A DNA stretch of 64,000 nucleotides, from positions 2,984,572-3,048,571 of the forward strand of contig OX419347.1 of the NCBI GenBank assembly GCA_948470475.1, in the 5' to 3' direction. Made by a program: the position numbers and the translations under genes. Below, piece by piece: positions 36,132-47,958 of the stretch. The DNA is from Galaxea fascicularis (lineage: Eukaryota; Cnidaria; Anthozoa; Scleractinia; Euphylliidae). The notes below the pieces were generated by a model. The model was not told where the DNA came from, searched no databases, and saw nothing but the letters and a program-made list of their open reading frames with translations. Within the stretch, counting starts at the first letter, position 1; every line of letters starts with the position of its first letter.

Positions 36132-37407
36132 AGCATTTGTAGTAATTTGAAAGTACCTCCATTCTCAAAGTTTTGAATTTCGTAAAATGTCAAATTTCAG
36201 GACCGTAAAACATAAATTTTATGTTAACTTCTTGCGGTTTCGTTTCTAACAGGCTGTAAAGGTCGGCGCATTAAAAGTGAAATTTCAAGGTGAAAACGGC
36301 AAAATATGTTTGCTACAGGTGAAGAGATTTATCTCAGCAAAGAAAAACATTTGAGGTTACTGGCACGTAAACGTTAAACTCCTTATTGAATAAAAATGAA
36401 CTATAGCAGCCATCATAACAATAATGGGCCGTTGACCGCGGTAGGTGTCTGTTTGACAGGCGTGTAGCATGAACATCATTAATAGCTTTCTGCCCATTCC
36501 ATTTAGAGAACTGCTTTTTATGAGGATCGTGTACATTATTCCTTTACACAGGTGTGCGTATAACATGTCAATCCTTGTCGCGTGCTCATCTGTTTAGTTA
36601 GATGGCCATCTAAAGAGGGTTAATCTAACTTAGAAAAGTGTCTTCCTTATAAACATACAACGTCTGTCATCGTGTGAATGCTTTTTAAACTTTTTAGGTG
36701 GGAGTCTGATTTCACAAATACCCCTCATGTTAACATGTCATATGGTGGTCCTAATAGTCAAATACTCTCCTCTTTAAATTCTTTGTCGTGCTTAGGTTAC
36801 TTGCGCCCCTTTTCTTACTGGCGACCATATGGCGTGTTAACATGAAGCATATCCTTATTTGGTTGGCCCAAACATTTTGTGCATCCGCTGACCAGTGTAT
36901 AAAACCACTCTACAACAGATTGAAGAAGATATACAGAAGACGAGGAACGTGCGTTTCATAATTTTGTTTAAGATAAACGCAGCAAATCGCAAGAAATCTA
37001 GTTTGCATGGAAGGGGGCCCGTTCCACTTGTATTTGACCCTTTGCCTGCGCTACGCCTCCGACGCATACCTTCTTTTGTCTCGTCACGGTGGAGAGATTC
37101 CGTGACAAGCCAAACAGTACTAACGAAATTAATGATTGGCTAACCAGCAGCTGTTGTAATTGCCGTGGACAAAGCTACAGTCAATGCCCTGCGAAATCGC
37201 TTTCTACAACATTGGAATTAAAATTATCAGAGGCGATGACTAAAAATCGCACGAACACAAATCGCTTGTGCAAACGGCACTTCCCATAGCAAAAGACATT
37301 GCTATTTGCATAATAGTTAATGCACAGTGAAAATTAGCCAATAGAAGCAGGATATCTGTTTACGGAGTGTTTAGTGAATTCGGGCACTCTCACCCCCACA
37401 AACCAAA
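36132..37407. other. Intergenic region between copies B and C
   Basis: Holds the B 3'UTR and presumably the C promoter. A TATAAAA box lies at 36898-36904, about 500 bp before the C start codon; if used, the 5'UTR would be long or spliced. No repeats stand out. Confidence 0.4.
36389..36394 (+). terminator. Possible polyadenylation signal of copy B
   Basis: AATAAA 258 nt after the stop codon of copy B. Confidence 0.45.
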
Positions 37408-38724
37408 ATGAATGATGATCTGGACTTGCCTTACCGTCCTTACAAGAAGAAGAAACAAAGAAGGGTTCGCTGCATTGGAGTGATAATCGCAATAATCGCA
37501 GCGTTTTTGATTGGAGTTTTGATCGGTTATTTTGCGTTCAAATCCAAGTCAAAAGACCACACAGACGATGGAAGAAAGCGCGACAAGAAAGCTGACTTTC
37601 AAAAGCGTCAAGAAGACATGATGAAACATCACAAGAATTTTCAAGGAACTGTTTCTGAAGATGAGCTACGCAGCACCCTCAGGTAAGACAACAAAGCGCT
37701 TCTGGTGCATCTACAACGCTAAAAAAAATGGTAATATTCATTTGTTTTGTCACTTGATACTTCCATTCGTTAGAACTGTCTGTCCACACATTAGCCATTT
37801 CTTGTTGTCGATGCCGATCGTTCTGGGGAACTCATTTCAAAATAAAGCGATCCCCTTCTAAGTCAGCCCCTTTTAAGATAAATAAAGCCAGCCCTTCGAA
37901 AAAGTACGCCGTTCCTTTCAGAAGCCGACCAGTCTGGCAAGCCATATCTGACAAAAGGAAAGCACCCTTATTAAATCAGTGTTAAGCTGATCAACGATAT
38001 TGTCAAGTTTGATTGATTGATTGATTAATTGATTTGTTTATTCGCACCTCTCGCGGCAATAAATATTATAAATACAATAAATATAAATACTATCAACAGA
38101 ACAAATCATATGTAAGTTTTCAAGAGCTATGTTTAACAGTCACAAAATTGCGAAATCGATCTGTATTGACTACCACCGGGAAAGCTTGCTTGGCAGATCT
38201 AATTGAGTAGCTACAAGAGCGCGGGGCAACCATATTTATGGCTAGATCAGAAGGTACAAGGGATTCCCCGGCTGGATATTGTGGATTAGCCGTCTCGAGG
38301 ACCTCTTCATTCGGCTTTATTGGTTAAGGTTGGGGAAGAAACCTTTTAATCACATCCTAGTAAGTAACCGAATTCATCATTTAGGTGCTATTCCTTTGAT
38401 ATTGCTGCGCAGGTTTTTCTCTGAGAAACCGCATATTGCAGGCTCACCCCGTCAGAAGGAGCTTGCAGACGAGCTCGCCAAGCGCTGGACAGAGTATGGA
38501 TTTGATGACGTGGAACAACCTGAGTACAAAGCACTGCTGTCTTTCCCGAACACCACACACCCGACGAGAATAACCATCAAATATAAAAACGGGACCATTA
38601 TTTACCAAATCAAAGCAGAGGACCAGGTATTGTTTACACGTTTAGAACTTGTACTTTCCATTCCCCTCTTGTGTGTGGAAAGACTGGCAAGAGTGAGTGA
38701 TTATGGAATGGTTTTTAGGGAACA

Positions 38725-39025
38725 GGGTTGGCGTAGTGGTGAGAGCGCTCGCCTTCCACCAATGTGTCCCGGGTTCGATTCCCGGACTTGGCGTCATAAG
38801 TGGGCTGAGTTTGTTGGTTCTCTACTCTGCTCCGAGAGGTTTTTCTCCGGGTACTCCGGTTTTCTCTTCTCTGCAAAAACCAACATTTCATTTGATTTGA
38901 TATGATGTGGGAATTGTAAAGGATTTGTAAATTTGATTTGAGAATTGTAAGGCGCATTTGAAAATTTACGTTGAATTTGCGCGGTATAAATAAATATCAT
39001 TATTATTATTATTATTATTATTATG
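38725..39025 (+). mobile_element. tRNA-derived SINE in intron 2 of copy C
   Basis: The head has an A-box (TTGGCGTAGTGGTGAGAG) and B-box (GGGTTCGATTCCCGG). A unique body follows (TGGGCTGAGTTTGTTGGTTC, CCGGGTACTCCGGTTTTC), and it ends in (ATT)n from about 38998. Pol III promoter at the 5' end and a simple-repeat tail are the SINE layout. Confidence 0.85.
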
Positions 39026-40621
39026 AATGGTTTAGATAGACGGGCAACTGTTTTAAATGATAGTAGCAGTCTGTTTTGACGAAAAATTGTTTTGGTAAAA
39101 GTAGATTGAACAAGAGCTGCTTCAAAATCTTTGATAACACCAGAACATGCATTGTTTCTCATCTTCCGTCTACGCACACTCGTACTTTGACCCCAAAGCC
39201 AGAGAAGGATTTTTAGAGGCCATTTTGCCTCAAAGTGTCTACCTGTCAATTATCTGTGTTATCTGGCGCCCTAACGTTCTCACTCGTTTGCCGACAAGCC
39301 TGGGTACTCGTTCCTGGATTGAGCAACATATTTTCCCGAGTCCCGACATCCTTTAACGACAAAATGCAAGGCTTTATTTTCTAATATGGTAGTTGACAAC
39401 CAAAGCTTTTAATATCCATCCACTTCTCAGGATGGGGGTTCCAAGAATGCAGTTCTGCCCTTCCTCGGTTACAGTCCAAGCGGAAAAGTGGAAGGGGAGC
39501 TGGTTTACGTGAACTATGGCCGAGTTGAAGACTTTGAGAAGCTCAAGAATCTGAGTGTTAATGTGACTGGGAAGATCGCCATCATGCGATACGGAAAAAT
39601 CTTTCGAGGAAATAAGGTAAGGTCAAGACACCCGCAACACAGGTTATAATCACTATGATGAAAGACTAACTAGAGAAAGTTTTAGTCCCTTGTCATATTT
39701 ATGTGGGAACCTGACCCCGAGTATTAGCTATGACGACCAACAGACCAAGGGTTTAAAATTATGACCTCCAATTGTCTTTCTTTTTCATAGGTCGAAAATG
39801 CCGCAGAATACGGTGCAAAAGCCGCCCTCATCTACTCAGATCCCGCGGATTATGCCCGGGCAGGGGGTGATCCGAACGATACATACCCCAACACCGCCTG
39901 GCTTCCCTCCAGTGGAGTGCAACGGGGATCACTGTACACCTTTCCTGGGGATGGGGACCCTCAAACACCCGGAATAGGAGCAATCCCGGGGATGTACCGG
40001 AGATCAAGAGAAAACAGCGGGCTGCCTCCCATCCCTGCACATCCCATGGGATATGGTGACGCTGTTCACTTTCTTAGCAAAATGGGAGGTGAGTAAGACT
40101 TTGTGCTAGACCGGCGGAATCACAAACCCAGCCAGTTTGTGACTCTAATTTTGCGTCAGTTGGTACTTGCTTGGCCGTGTGAGCCTTACCAAGTTATGAT
40201 TTGTCTCTCTCCTGGTTCAATCCATTTACGATACATTTTTCCTATTCGGCTGTTCTAGGCCAGGAAGTGCCCAAGGAGTGGAGAGGAACCCTGGGGATTA
40301 CCTACCGCCTGGGACCAGGCTTTACCGACAGCGAGATAACCGTTTCCCTTGACATAAATAACTATTATGAAGTCAAGTCGATCTTCAACGTGATTGGTAC
40401 GATGTATGGCAGCGAGGAGCCTGATCGCTTTGTTTTGATTGGTAACCATAGAGACGCTTGGGTGAAAGGAGCTGTTGACGCAAGCAGTGGAACCACTGTC
40501 ATGACTGAAATTGCTCGCGGGCTCGGAGAATTAAAAAAGGCCGGGTGGAAACCACGTCGAACAGTTAAGGTAATTGAGTGACTTCAAAGCTCAGAACTAA
40601 ACAGCTCAACAGCTTACTTAT

Positions 40622-40833
40622 TTAATCCTTTTAACCCTAAGAGCGATCAGCATCAAATTTCTCCTTGTAATATAACGCTCTGTAAATCAAAGTGGTCACG
40701 AGAATTCACAACAGGATCATACAAGATCAAATTGCTTGATATTTTAACAACTTCTCCCATCTATTTCTACAGGAAATATGCAGTGGGCAACAAATGAGAA
40801 TTGAAATTTTGATGTTAGGGTTTAAAGGGTTAA
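40622..40833. mobile_element. TTAACCCT-ended MITE in intron 5 of copy C
   Basis: The left TTTTAACCCTAAGAGCGAT and CATCAAATTTCTCC are inverted at the right as TTTTGATGTTAGGG and TTTAAAGGGTTAA. A relative lies at 43936-44144 and a fragment near 7439. Confidence 0.65.
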
Positions 40834-40841
40834 TTAACAAT

Positions 40842-41036
40842 AGTATCACCCAACTAGTCGGACAGAAAAGGCAATAATAAAGTTAGCAAATGCAAGTTGA
40901 AGAAATATTTATTTGGGAATAAAACGAAAGAAAGTGTAACGCTCGATTGCTACTCGAGGACTATTGCTAATAGTCCTCTAGTAGCGTAGCCAATCAAAAT
41001 GCAGAATTTGCATTAGTCCACTAGTTGGGTGATACT
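40842..41036. mobile_element. MITE with AGTATCACCCAACTAGT ends
   Basis: AGTATCACCCAACTAGT is inverted as ACTAGTTGGGTGATACT at the right end. It contains an inner hairpin (GCTACTCGAGGACTAT against ATAGTCCTCTAGTAGC). It lies directly beside the previous element in the same intron. Confidence 0.8.
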
Positions 41037-43162
41037 AACATAACTTATAGTTCCACTAACAGAATGTATTATAACTAAGTATGCTTATTGGCACACAAAC
41101 CTTGGATTTACGTGTAAGTTAAGGTACATTTTCTTTACATGTAGTGTAAATATTAAAGGCAAATTGACGCAAGTTCATCTCATCGATTATCTTGTCTTTG
41201 GTGTTTTGAAACCCTCGACCGTTAAATTTCTTACCATCAATCACTATTCTGGGAGCTGGTTCAGCTTACTTTTTATAAAAACTTTGGTCTACCAGCAATT
41301 ATGATTCCGTGCATGTACAGAGAATTCAACTGAATACACTATCATCATGATCACTATCACCACCAACACCATCATTATCGCCAAAACCAACTCCATTGTC
41401 ATCGTGATCAACATTTGTATGTGCGTTTTTTGTCTCTGGTACGAACCCGCGCGCGTAAAACGAGGATAAATTACTGCTCACAGGTATTCGCACTTGACCT
41501 TGATTCTCAACTCCTTGGGGGAATGCAAGGGGGAAGGGAGGAGGGGGAAGAGGGGGAAGGGAGCAGAATACAGTCTTAATTTGAATAGTGCAACAGTGCC
41601 TTTGCATCAGCTAACTGTATTGCATGATAAGTTGTTAGTACGAAATCATCCTCATCGTCATCTCAATCGCCGTGGTCATCCTCATCATTACCTTTCTTTA
41701 CGCCAGATGGTGTACACGGCAAAACCTTAATCCTAAATAGCGCCCTTTCACCTTTTGTGGCTCTGTTTCTCATCACAGTAAGTACAATAGACCTTGTGAA
41801 TCTGATTCTCTCTTCGTGTTCTAGATCTGTAGCTGGGGTGCTGAGGAATACGCTCTCATCGGATCAGTGGAGTGGGTTGAACAACACGAAAAGCTTCTCA
41901 CTGAAAGAGCAGTCATATACCTTAACGCAGATTCCGCGGTGGGAGGCAACTACGTCATGGAATCAGCGTCTAGCCCTCTTGTGAAAGACACCATACGGGA
42001 CTTCAGCAAGACTGTGAAAGATCCTAGTGCGCATGACGATAAAGAAACCATTTATGACATCATGGCTGAGAGAAATCCTGTCAAGCCTATAACAGACCCT
42101 CCTAAAGCGAACGTGGGCAACCTGGGACGTTTTATCAATACATCGGTGTCCCTGCGGCTGATTTTCAGTACACTGGTTACAACAACACTCCTGTTTTCTA
42201 TCCTGTGTACCACACGCAACACGACACGTTTGAATGGCTCACAAAATTCATTGACCCTGATTTCCAGTACCACAAGGCTGCGGCTCAGATGTGTGGGGGG
42301 CTGCTCCTCATGTTTGCTGACATGCCACTTTTGCCGATGAGTGTGATGTTATACGCAGACGCGCTCGATGTCTCTCTGGATTCTTTGAAGACACAGTACG
42401 GCAAGGAGTTACAAACCCACGTTGTAACACGTAGCCTCTTAGACGACGCTGTCAGGCAATTCCGTGCAGCTGCCGAGAATTTCACGAAGGCTAGGTGAGC
42501 GTAAACTAGAGCTTTTAATTGAAGCGTTACAAACGGACCTGGCATGGGAGCAGGGAGCAGGAGGCAGAAGTATGGATGTTCTTCCCCCTCCCTTACATCT
42601 TTCGTAATGGTTTCTTCCGGCTTTACACTTTTCAAACAATTTGCAATTTTCCCAACCTCTCTTCTTCTGGCTTCCGTAGACCACCCACCTAAGTTAAACT
42701 GCTTTCGATTCAAGATCCCCTTCCAGGCCGGCCGAAAAATCAGCAACATTTCTGGTAGAATTTGGTATTTGTTTTTGCACGAAAATAAACAAGAACCAAT
42801 TTGAATGTGAAACTCTTTCTCACTTCTTTCTTTCCCTTCTCGATCATAGAGATGAAGTGCTAAAGAGAGTCGAGCAGTTTGACGAACCAGGTTTTGCCGA
42901 ACTGCGCAGACTCAATAACCAAATAATCAACGTGGAGCGAGCGTTCATTTACTCCTATGGTCTGCCGGGAAGGCACCTGGTTCGGCACGTGATCTTTGCT
43001 CCCGCCAAGTATAATCTGTATGGCTCTTCTAGCTTTCCTGGTGTCAGTGATATACTGTTCGAGCTACATAAAACTGGGGAGGACGCCGTCGTTGATCTTC
43101 AGTTGTCCATCGCCACGCAATCCGTGCTTGCAGCTGTTGACATTTTGTCAGGACCTTTCTGA

Positions 43163-44815
43163 AACATTTGTTTTTAAATGGATTTGCTAAAAGGCTACGC
43201 CAACCGTCTATAAAGCCTTATATTCTGTTACTTCAATTAGCATCGTTGAGTAGAAAACGTAAGGTTGCTTGGAGTGAATGGGTAATCATTAATAAATCTA
43301 TAAAAGGGGCTTACTTTAACTGTGCATCACAGCTAAACTTAAAAATTACAGCTATCAATGTTATCTACCAGCCTAATGGAGTAAACTTCAGGCAAAAAAT
43401 CCGACGTTTCTTTAAAAAACTGATTGCTCTTTTTAAATGGAATTCAGTTTGTTGTCGATTCTCGACGTTATTCTTGCATTTTGATGGGCCACCGCGTTTC
43501 CTTAGACAGATAATTTTGGGGCCCACAGTTTGAGCTAAAACTGTGGGGCCCAAAATTATGTTACGCACCAAATATGTCACTCCTTGCGCACCTTTCCGCC
43601 TGTTTCCTACATGCAAATCCGCTCTCGTAGGTGCGGTTTTACGTAATGTAAAAAAAGTTTTTACTTTCTTATGTAGGTATATATACAGGTCCCTTGTGTT
43701 GTATTGTAAAAAATCCCTGACGAAGTGTGCGCTAGTCACACGAAACGCGTAGGATAAAATAAATCGTTTTACAACTCTTAGAGTTCGCAGACGTGCTCCT
43801 CACTAGTTCAATCTTAGGAAATTAAAACAAAATTAAAAAATTAAAAAACAAAAAAAATTTAAAAATTTTGCAAATTTATGTGCTGCGTTTCACTAGCCAC
43901 ACCCTACCCTCCACTGTATTCAACTTTTCAGACCATTAACCCTTTACTTTCCAATAGTGACCATCACTTAACTTCTCCTTACTATATCCCCAGTTTGTCC
44001 AGTATACAGGACATGAGAATACAGGAAATGATCACCAGGGATCAGCCGAGTTGATGTTTATACAAATTCTCCCTAGCACTTAACGTGAAGTATGTGAGAA
44101 TTGTTAGGAGAATACAAATGTTGATACTGACGATTAAAGGGTTAGGCGCTCATTCAGTTATTGAACGCTTATTTTATGCACTGCGGTTAGTTTGTTACTG
44201 ATTCTAGTCCGTGTCCCTCAGTTTTTTCTGGGAGTAGTTTTCCACCCAGCCCTCCTCCACAGAGACACATCATTTCTTAGGCATAATTCAGACGTCGAAT
44301 TTCAGTCGTTTTGATATGCTAATTTAATTTGTACTATATTCACTTTCAACATTTACCGCTCTAACCTAAAGGGCGTTGCGCGTGTTTGTTTGCTTATCGG
44401 GCAGATTTTAAAGGCCGCCGCACACAAGTTTTGTCGGACCATCAGCTTGCCGCACACCCTGAGCCGATTTTTTGTTTTTAGAACTACAGATTTTTTATCG
44501 GGGTCCTGAAATCAGGTTAACATTTGTCGGACTATCAGCTTGCCGCACACAAGACGGTTATTTTCGTAGAACTACAGATTTTTTATAGGGATTAAATCAT
44601 TAGCTTGCCACAAACCACTAACCGCGTCGAGACTTGGGGCCGACTCATCCAAAATTAAGATGGCACCTATTTCACTGACGCGGCGAAAATTGAAACTTAG
44701 TTTTTTTTATCTTGATTTTTCTAAGGAGGATAAAGAGGCATCGAAACAGCAGCACAAGAACAACATGGTTTAAGGATTAAATAACCAGAAAAAATGAACA
44801 GGGGGTATATAACAA
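43163..44815. other. 3' flank of copy C, repeat-rich
   Basis: Contains AATAAA at 43291-43296 (possible C polyadenylation site); a perfect short hairpin at 43510-43559 (ATAATTTTGGGGCCCACAG and its inverse); an A-rich tract at 43820-43870; a TTAACCCTTTA-ended MITE at 43936-44144; and two roughly 110-bp repeats at 44410-44635 (GTCGGACCATCAGCTTGCCG, AGAACTACAGATTTTTTAT). No gene seen. Confidence 0.6.
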
Positions 44816-45066
44816 CCTAATTCAAGAGCTTCACTGGCAATTTCCTGCCATGCGTTTTCCTTCATGCCCCTGTTGGTGTATTTAAGAGATGTGATGTTAA
44901 AAAGACATTGATGGAATTGCCAAGCAGCAACAAGCTTATCCTCTTTTCCGGGTGACCATAGCTCGACCTCCGGTTCTATCTCCGCCACTTGCTCACGAGA
45001 CACTTGCTCACGTGATTCTCGTGACGCTTTGAGTTCCGTGTGTAAAAACGTGAAATTCAACCACAT
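44816..45066 (-). CDS. Exon encoding a MADF/Myb-SANT-like domain (partial; host gene or Harbinger relic)
   Basis: The open minus frame reads LWSPGKEDKLVAAWQFHQ, then CLFNITSLKYTNRGMKENAW and QEIASEALELG. The pattern W-S/T..., a helix, C-L-[FY]-[ND], then K.Y.NR..KE.AW.EIA is that of MADF / Myb-SANT-like DNA-binding domains, found in host transcription factors and in the second protein of PIF/Harbinger transposons. An intron donor follows EALELG (G|GTTGTT at 44815), the usual splitting point of the domain. The first in-frame ATG is at 45066, but the frame is open to 45117 and beyond, so the true start is uncertain. I found no second exon in the next kilobase. Confidence 0.5.
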
Positions 45067-45117
45067 CGCATTTCCGGTACACCAATAATTTCGAACAGGG
45101 TAGATGCGGTTGACCAA

Positions 45118-46152
45118 ATTCCTTAGCTCATTGTTTTTCTTGTACTACGGTTACCCCTAAATTCAAGTCGTGGTTGTTATTAACCTTGCAGCTCAAACAG
45201 TTTCGTTAGAAAAATGCACATTTGCTAAACCCCTCGTAAGTTCTTATTTCGAAACAATACATAAATTACTTCCGTCCTCAGGATCCCAGCCCTGATCACG
45301 TTGGAACATCACGTTTTAAAATGCATCACATGTATAAACGGCACGTTTTAACACTACATTTTCACACGGAAAAACATAATTAACAAACAGGTGAATAGGC
45401 GTTACCATTTGTTAAGTGCGAACCACATCATTTTTGCCGTCGAGTTGGACAGTGGTCTTCATTGCTCCATTTTTAATCATAACTGTACACAAAAAAGAAA
45501 CAACACTCGTCGAAAATTGTACGTTACTTACACCCAGTGATCGATCAAATAACTCTGATCGATTTTGCTGCATATCTGCGTAAAAGACTGAGCCTCGATT
45601 TTGGTCAGCCTACTCCAAGGAACATTGATCTCAGTAAGTGCAAATCATCCGGAGAATTTGGTCATTTTATTAGGCGTACTAAAGAGGAGAGTTTGCCTTA
45701 CGCGTCTTGAAGATTTACAAGACTTTAAAGAGTAGAAAGATACAAATAAATCCAACAATGAGTATTTTTGAGATTAGAAATAAAAGCGATCTTCTTTTTC
45801 CGTTCTCTCTCTCTCTCTCTGAAAAGAAAAGAAGGCTTGATCGCAGATTATTAAAATTAAACCAACTAAGCTTCTCAGGAAAGATTCAGGTAAATGGTTC
45901 CAAAATACAGCGATAAATGAGCTAACGATCATTATCTTCCATTTAAGTAAGTTAAACAATCACCAAACAGAACAAATCGTGTTACGTTTTTCAAAGGCCG
46001 TTTATGACGGCTCTATAAGCATTGGCCTCAAAACATTGGCTAACTTGTTATTGTTTACTGTAGTACAAAGAACACGCATGCAGATGACGGGAGCCTAATA
46101 ATTATTTTGATTTTCTGACAATCGATGCTTGTAGCAAGTAGCTCTCTTGAAA
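45118..46152. other. Intergenic region before the small orphan gene
   Basis: AT-rich with no clear element apart from a short (TC)n run at 45807-45821. Small ORFs at 45707-45959 overlap on both strands and are not supported. Confidence 0.4.
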
Positions 46153-47958
46153 ATGAGGCTGGATATTCGACGAAGGATTGGTATGGGGCAACGCCGACCT
46201 CGGAGGTTTGCGAGTATGGATAACCTGCACGGTGCAGGAGAAACAATGGCAACTTTATTTAGAGCAGCAGGGCGCAAGAATAAAGTGCACAGTATGGAGA
46301 ACTTGGACTGCAGTATCAATAACGGAAGATGCCGAAGTATTGCAAGGCCAGAAACAGACGCTGTGGAGGACTGTCATGACGCCCTTGCCACACAGTGGAT
46401 GAGAGACTGGCAGGTACTTAACCAGGCTCACAGCGGGTAAAAGTGTGACGCATGAGCAGTCCGCTTTCATTCTCGACCCCAAAGCTCTTTCGTTTTGCAC
46501 ATGCCTGACTGCAGGAAGAGCTCCGGGCAACTCTAAGAAAGCCTTAGAAAAGTGTTTAAAAGATTGGATTGGCATGGGTATCATGATATGTTGACATCAA
46601 CTCTGCTGCCGCAAATTATTTCTAAGGAATTTTATAGGCCATTAAGGTTTGAATTAATTCAAGTTTCGAGGCACTACAATCTTCAATAGTATTATCATCT
46701 GCTTTAGGAAGATTTCACGATCGTGGATTGTTTTATTCCTTCGTTCTCCCTCCCCTAATTCAATGTTGAATAATTGGCAGATAATTAAAAAGTGGGCAAT
46801 TGTCTGCAACCTAACAGTGAAGTAAGGCGAATTTTGTCAACTTTCCCGAGAGATTTGTCGAGGATAACACATGGAAACAACACGTGACAGTTCTCTTATT
46901 GAATTTGTCCGGACCTTACCCAGAGCGAAGTTACAAAGCATCATTTCATGCCTCTTTTCAATTATCTTGAAAATATGTTCTCTCTCAGATCTGTTTTGAG
47001 AATTTCCCAATTTCTCGACTACACCGAGTGGTGGCTTTTAGCTTAGCTAAGCAAGTTAAATTGTGAGGTATTCTTGTCACTCTAAGCTTTACATTTTCAT
47101 TGCTTGTTTTGTTCTTGAGGGTTCTTGGGCTCGGGTGTTAGCTATGCCAGACTGACAAGGCCTAACAAGGCCGAAACGACCGTCCATGGCTGCTAATACT
47201 CAGGCTCAAACTTAATTTGGTAAGGACTAATGCCGGCTACCACGTGACCATAGTACCGAATGAGTGGCTTTCAGCTTACCTAGACGCATTAATTTGTGAG
47301 GTATTCTCGTAACCTCACGCTACATCCCCCAAGCTTTTCATACCGTCATTTGATTGCGCTTCTATCCAGGCGTCCGTACAGATATCGGACTGCCACTAAG
47401 CGCGAATTCCCGGGTCGAGCGCCTGGATATTCCCATGACGCCGCATGTGGCAGACAATACAAAGTATATAAGACACACTCGAGTTATATAATAAGACACA
47501 CAAAAAGGGCACCCTCGGCTATGGCCTTGTGTGCCCCTTTCTTGTTCTTACTGCATTTGGACGTCATCTGTGATCTATCACCGAACAGATGCACGGTAAC
47601 AGGGAGTTTATTTGCTAACTGGAATTGCCGAGAAAATTTCAAACTCTTGACTTTGAAACTCCTTCGTTTGGATGGCTAGAAGCTTTGTTTCCCTTTAGTG
47701 TTCGAGACAGGAGTGTAAGTTTTCGTATTAACATTTTGTTTGCTTGTTTAGGTGCCTTTGATTGTTCCATTTGACAAGAAAGAATTTAAAGACCGAGTTG
47801 AATCAGTGAGAAGCGCCATATTGGCGGAAATGGACAGAGACCTCACTCGTGACATGCGCACTTATGACCTGGCTGGGCGAAGACACGCGACATGCGCAGA
47901 GATGCTTCCTCCTCAAGTGGAAAAGGCAGCTTCTACTCTTGGAATTTTAGGATTTTAG
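46153..47958 (+). CDS. Two-exon gene for an unrecognised 155-aa basic protein
   Basis: Exon 1 is 46153-46413 (donor CAG|GTACTT); exon 2 is 47752-47958 (acceptor TTTAG|GTGCCT), phase 0, stop TAG. I do not recognise the family. The N-terminal half is arginine-rich (MRLDIRRRIGMGQRRPRRF) and carries two similar motifs, FASMDNLHG and VHSMENLDC, each preceded by basic residues as in kinase or 14-3-3-type serine sites. The C-terminal half is predicted helical (PFDKKEFKDRVESVRSAI). No signal peptide or membrane segment. Support comes from two open exons with good splice sites in matching phase and an amphipathic, non-repetitive composition; AATAAA follows at 48129-48134. An additional 5' exon is possible. 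Function unknown. Confidence 0.6.
46414..47751. other. Intron of the small gene
   Basis: 1.34 kb. A 127-aa ORF at 47296-47679 resembles nothing known. GAGGTATTCTTGTCAC (47065) and GAGGTATTCTCGTAAC (47298) mark a partly duplicated stretch. 47500-47545 forms a short hairpin (AAAAAGGGCACC, GTGTGCCCCTTTC). Confidence 0.45.

Larger units (their letters stand above)
37408..43162 (+). pseudogene. NAALADL1-like copy C, frameshifted by a 19-bp deletion in exon 6
   Basis: Exons 37408-37682, 38413-38626, 39431-39616, 39791-40088, 40259-40569, 41825-42494, 42850-43162. All sit at the same places and phases as in A and B, with intact splice sites and open frames, except exon 6, which is 670 nt rather than 689. 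Compared with B, 19 bp are absent at 42127/42128, removing the codons of the G-S-G-S-D-F segment; the shifted frame stops at 42338-42340, before the last zinc histidine (YHT) and the whole C-terminal domain. The correct frame resumes downstream and stays open to TGA at 43160. First zinc motifs ([26 protein letters not shown]) are intact. Either a young pseudogene, a segregating allele, or an assembly error; a truncated product would lack the active site. Confidence 0.85.

Noticed and set aside
43168..43752. 121- and 124-aa ORFs on opposite strands after copy C
   Set aside because: They mirror each other across a perfect hairpin at 43510-43559; the length comes from the palindrome, not from selection.
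47296..47679. 127-aa ORF within the intron of the small gene
   Set aside because: No recognisable domain, and no splice relation to exons 46153-46413 or 47752-47958.
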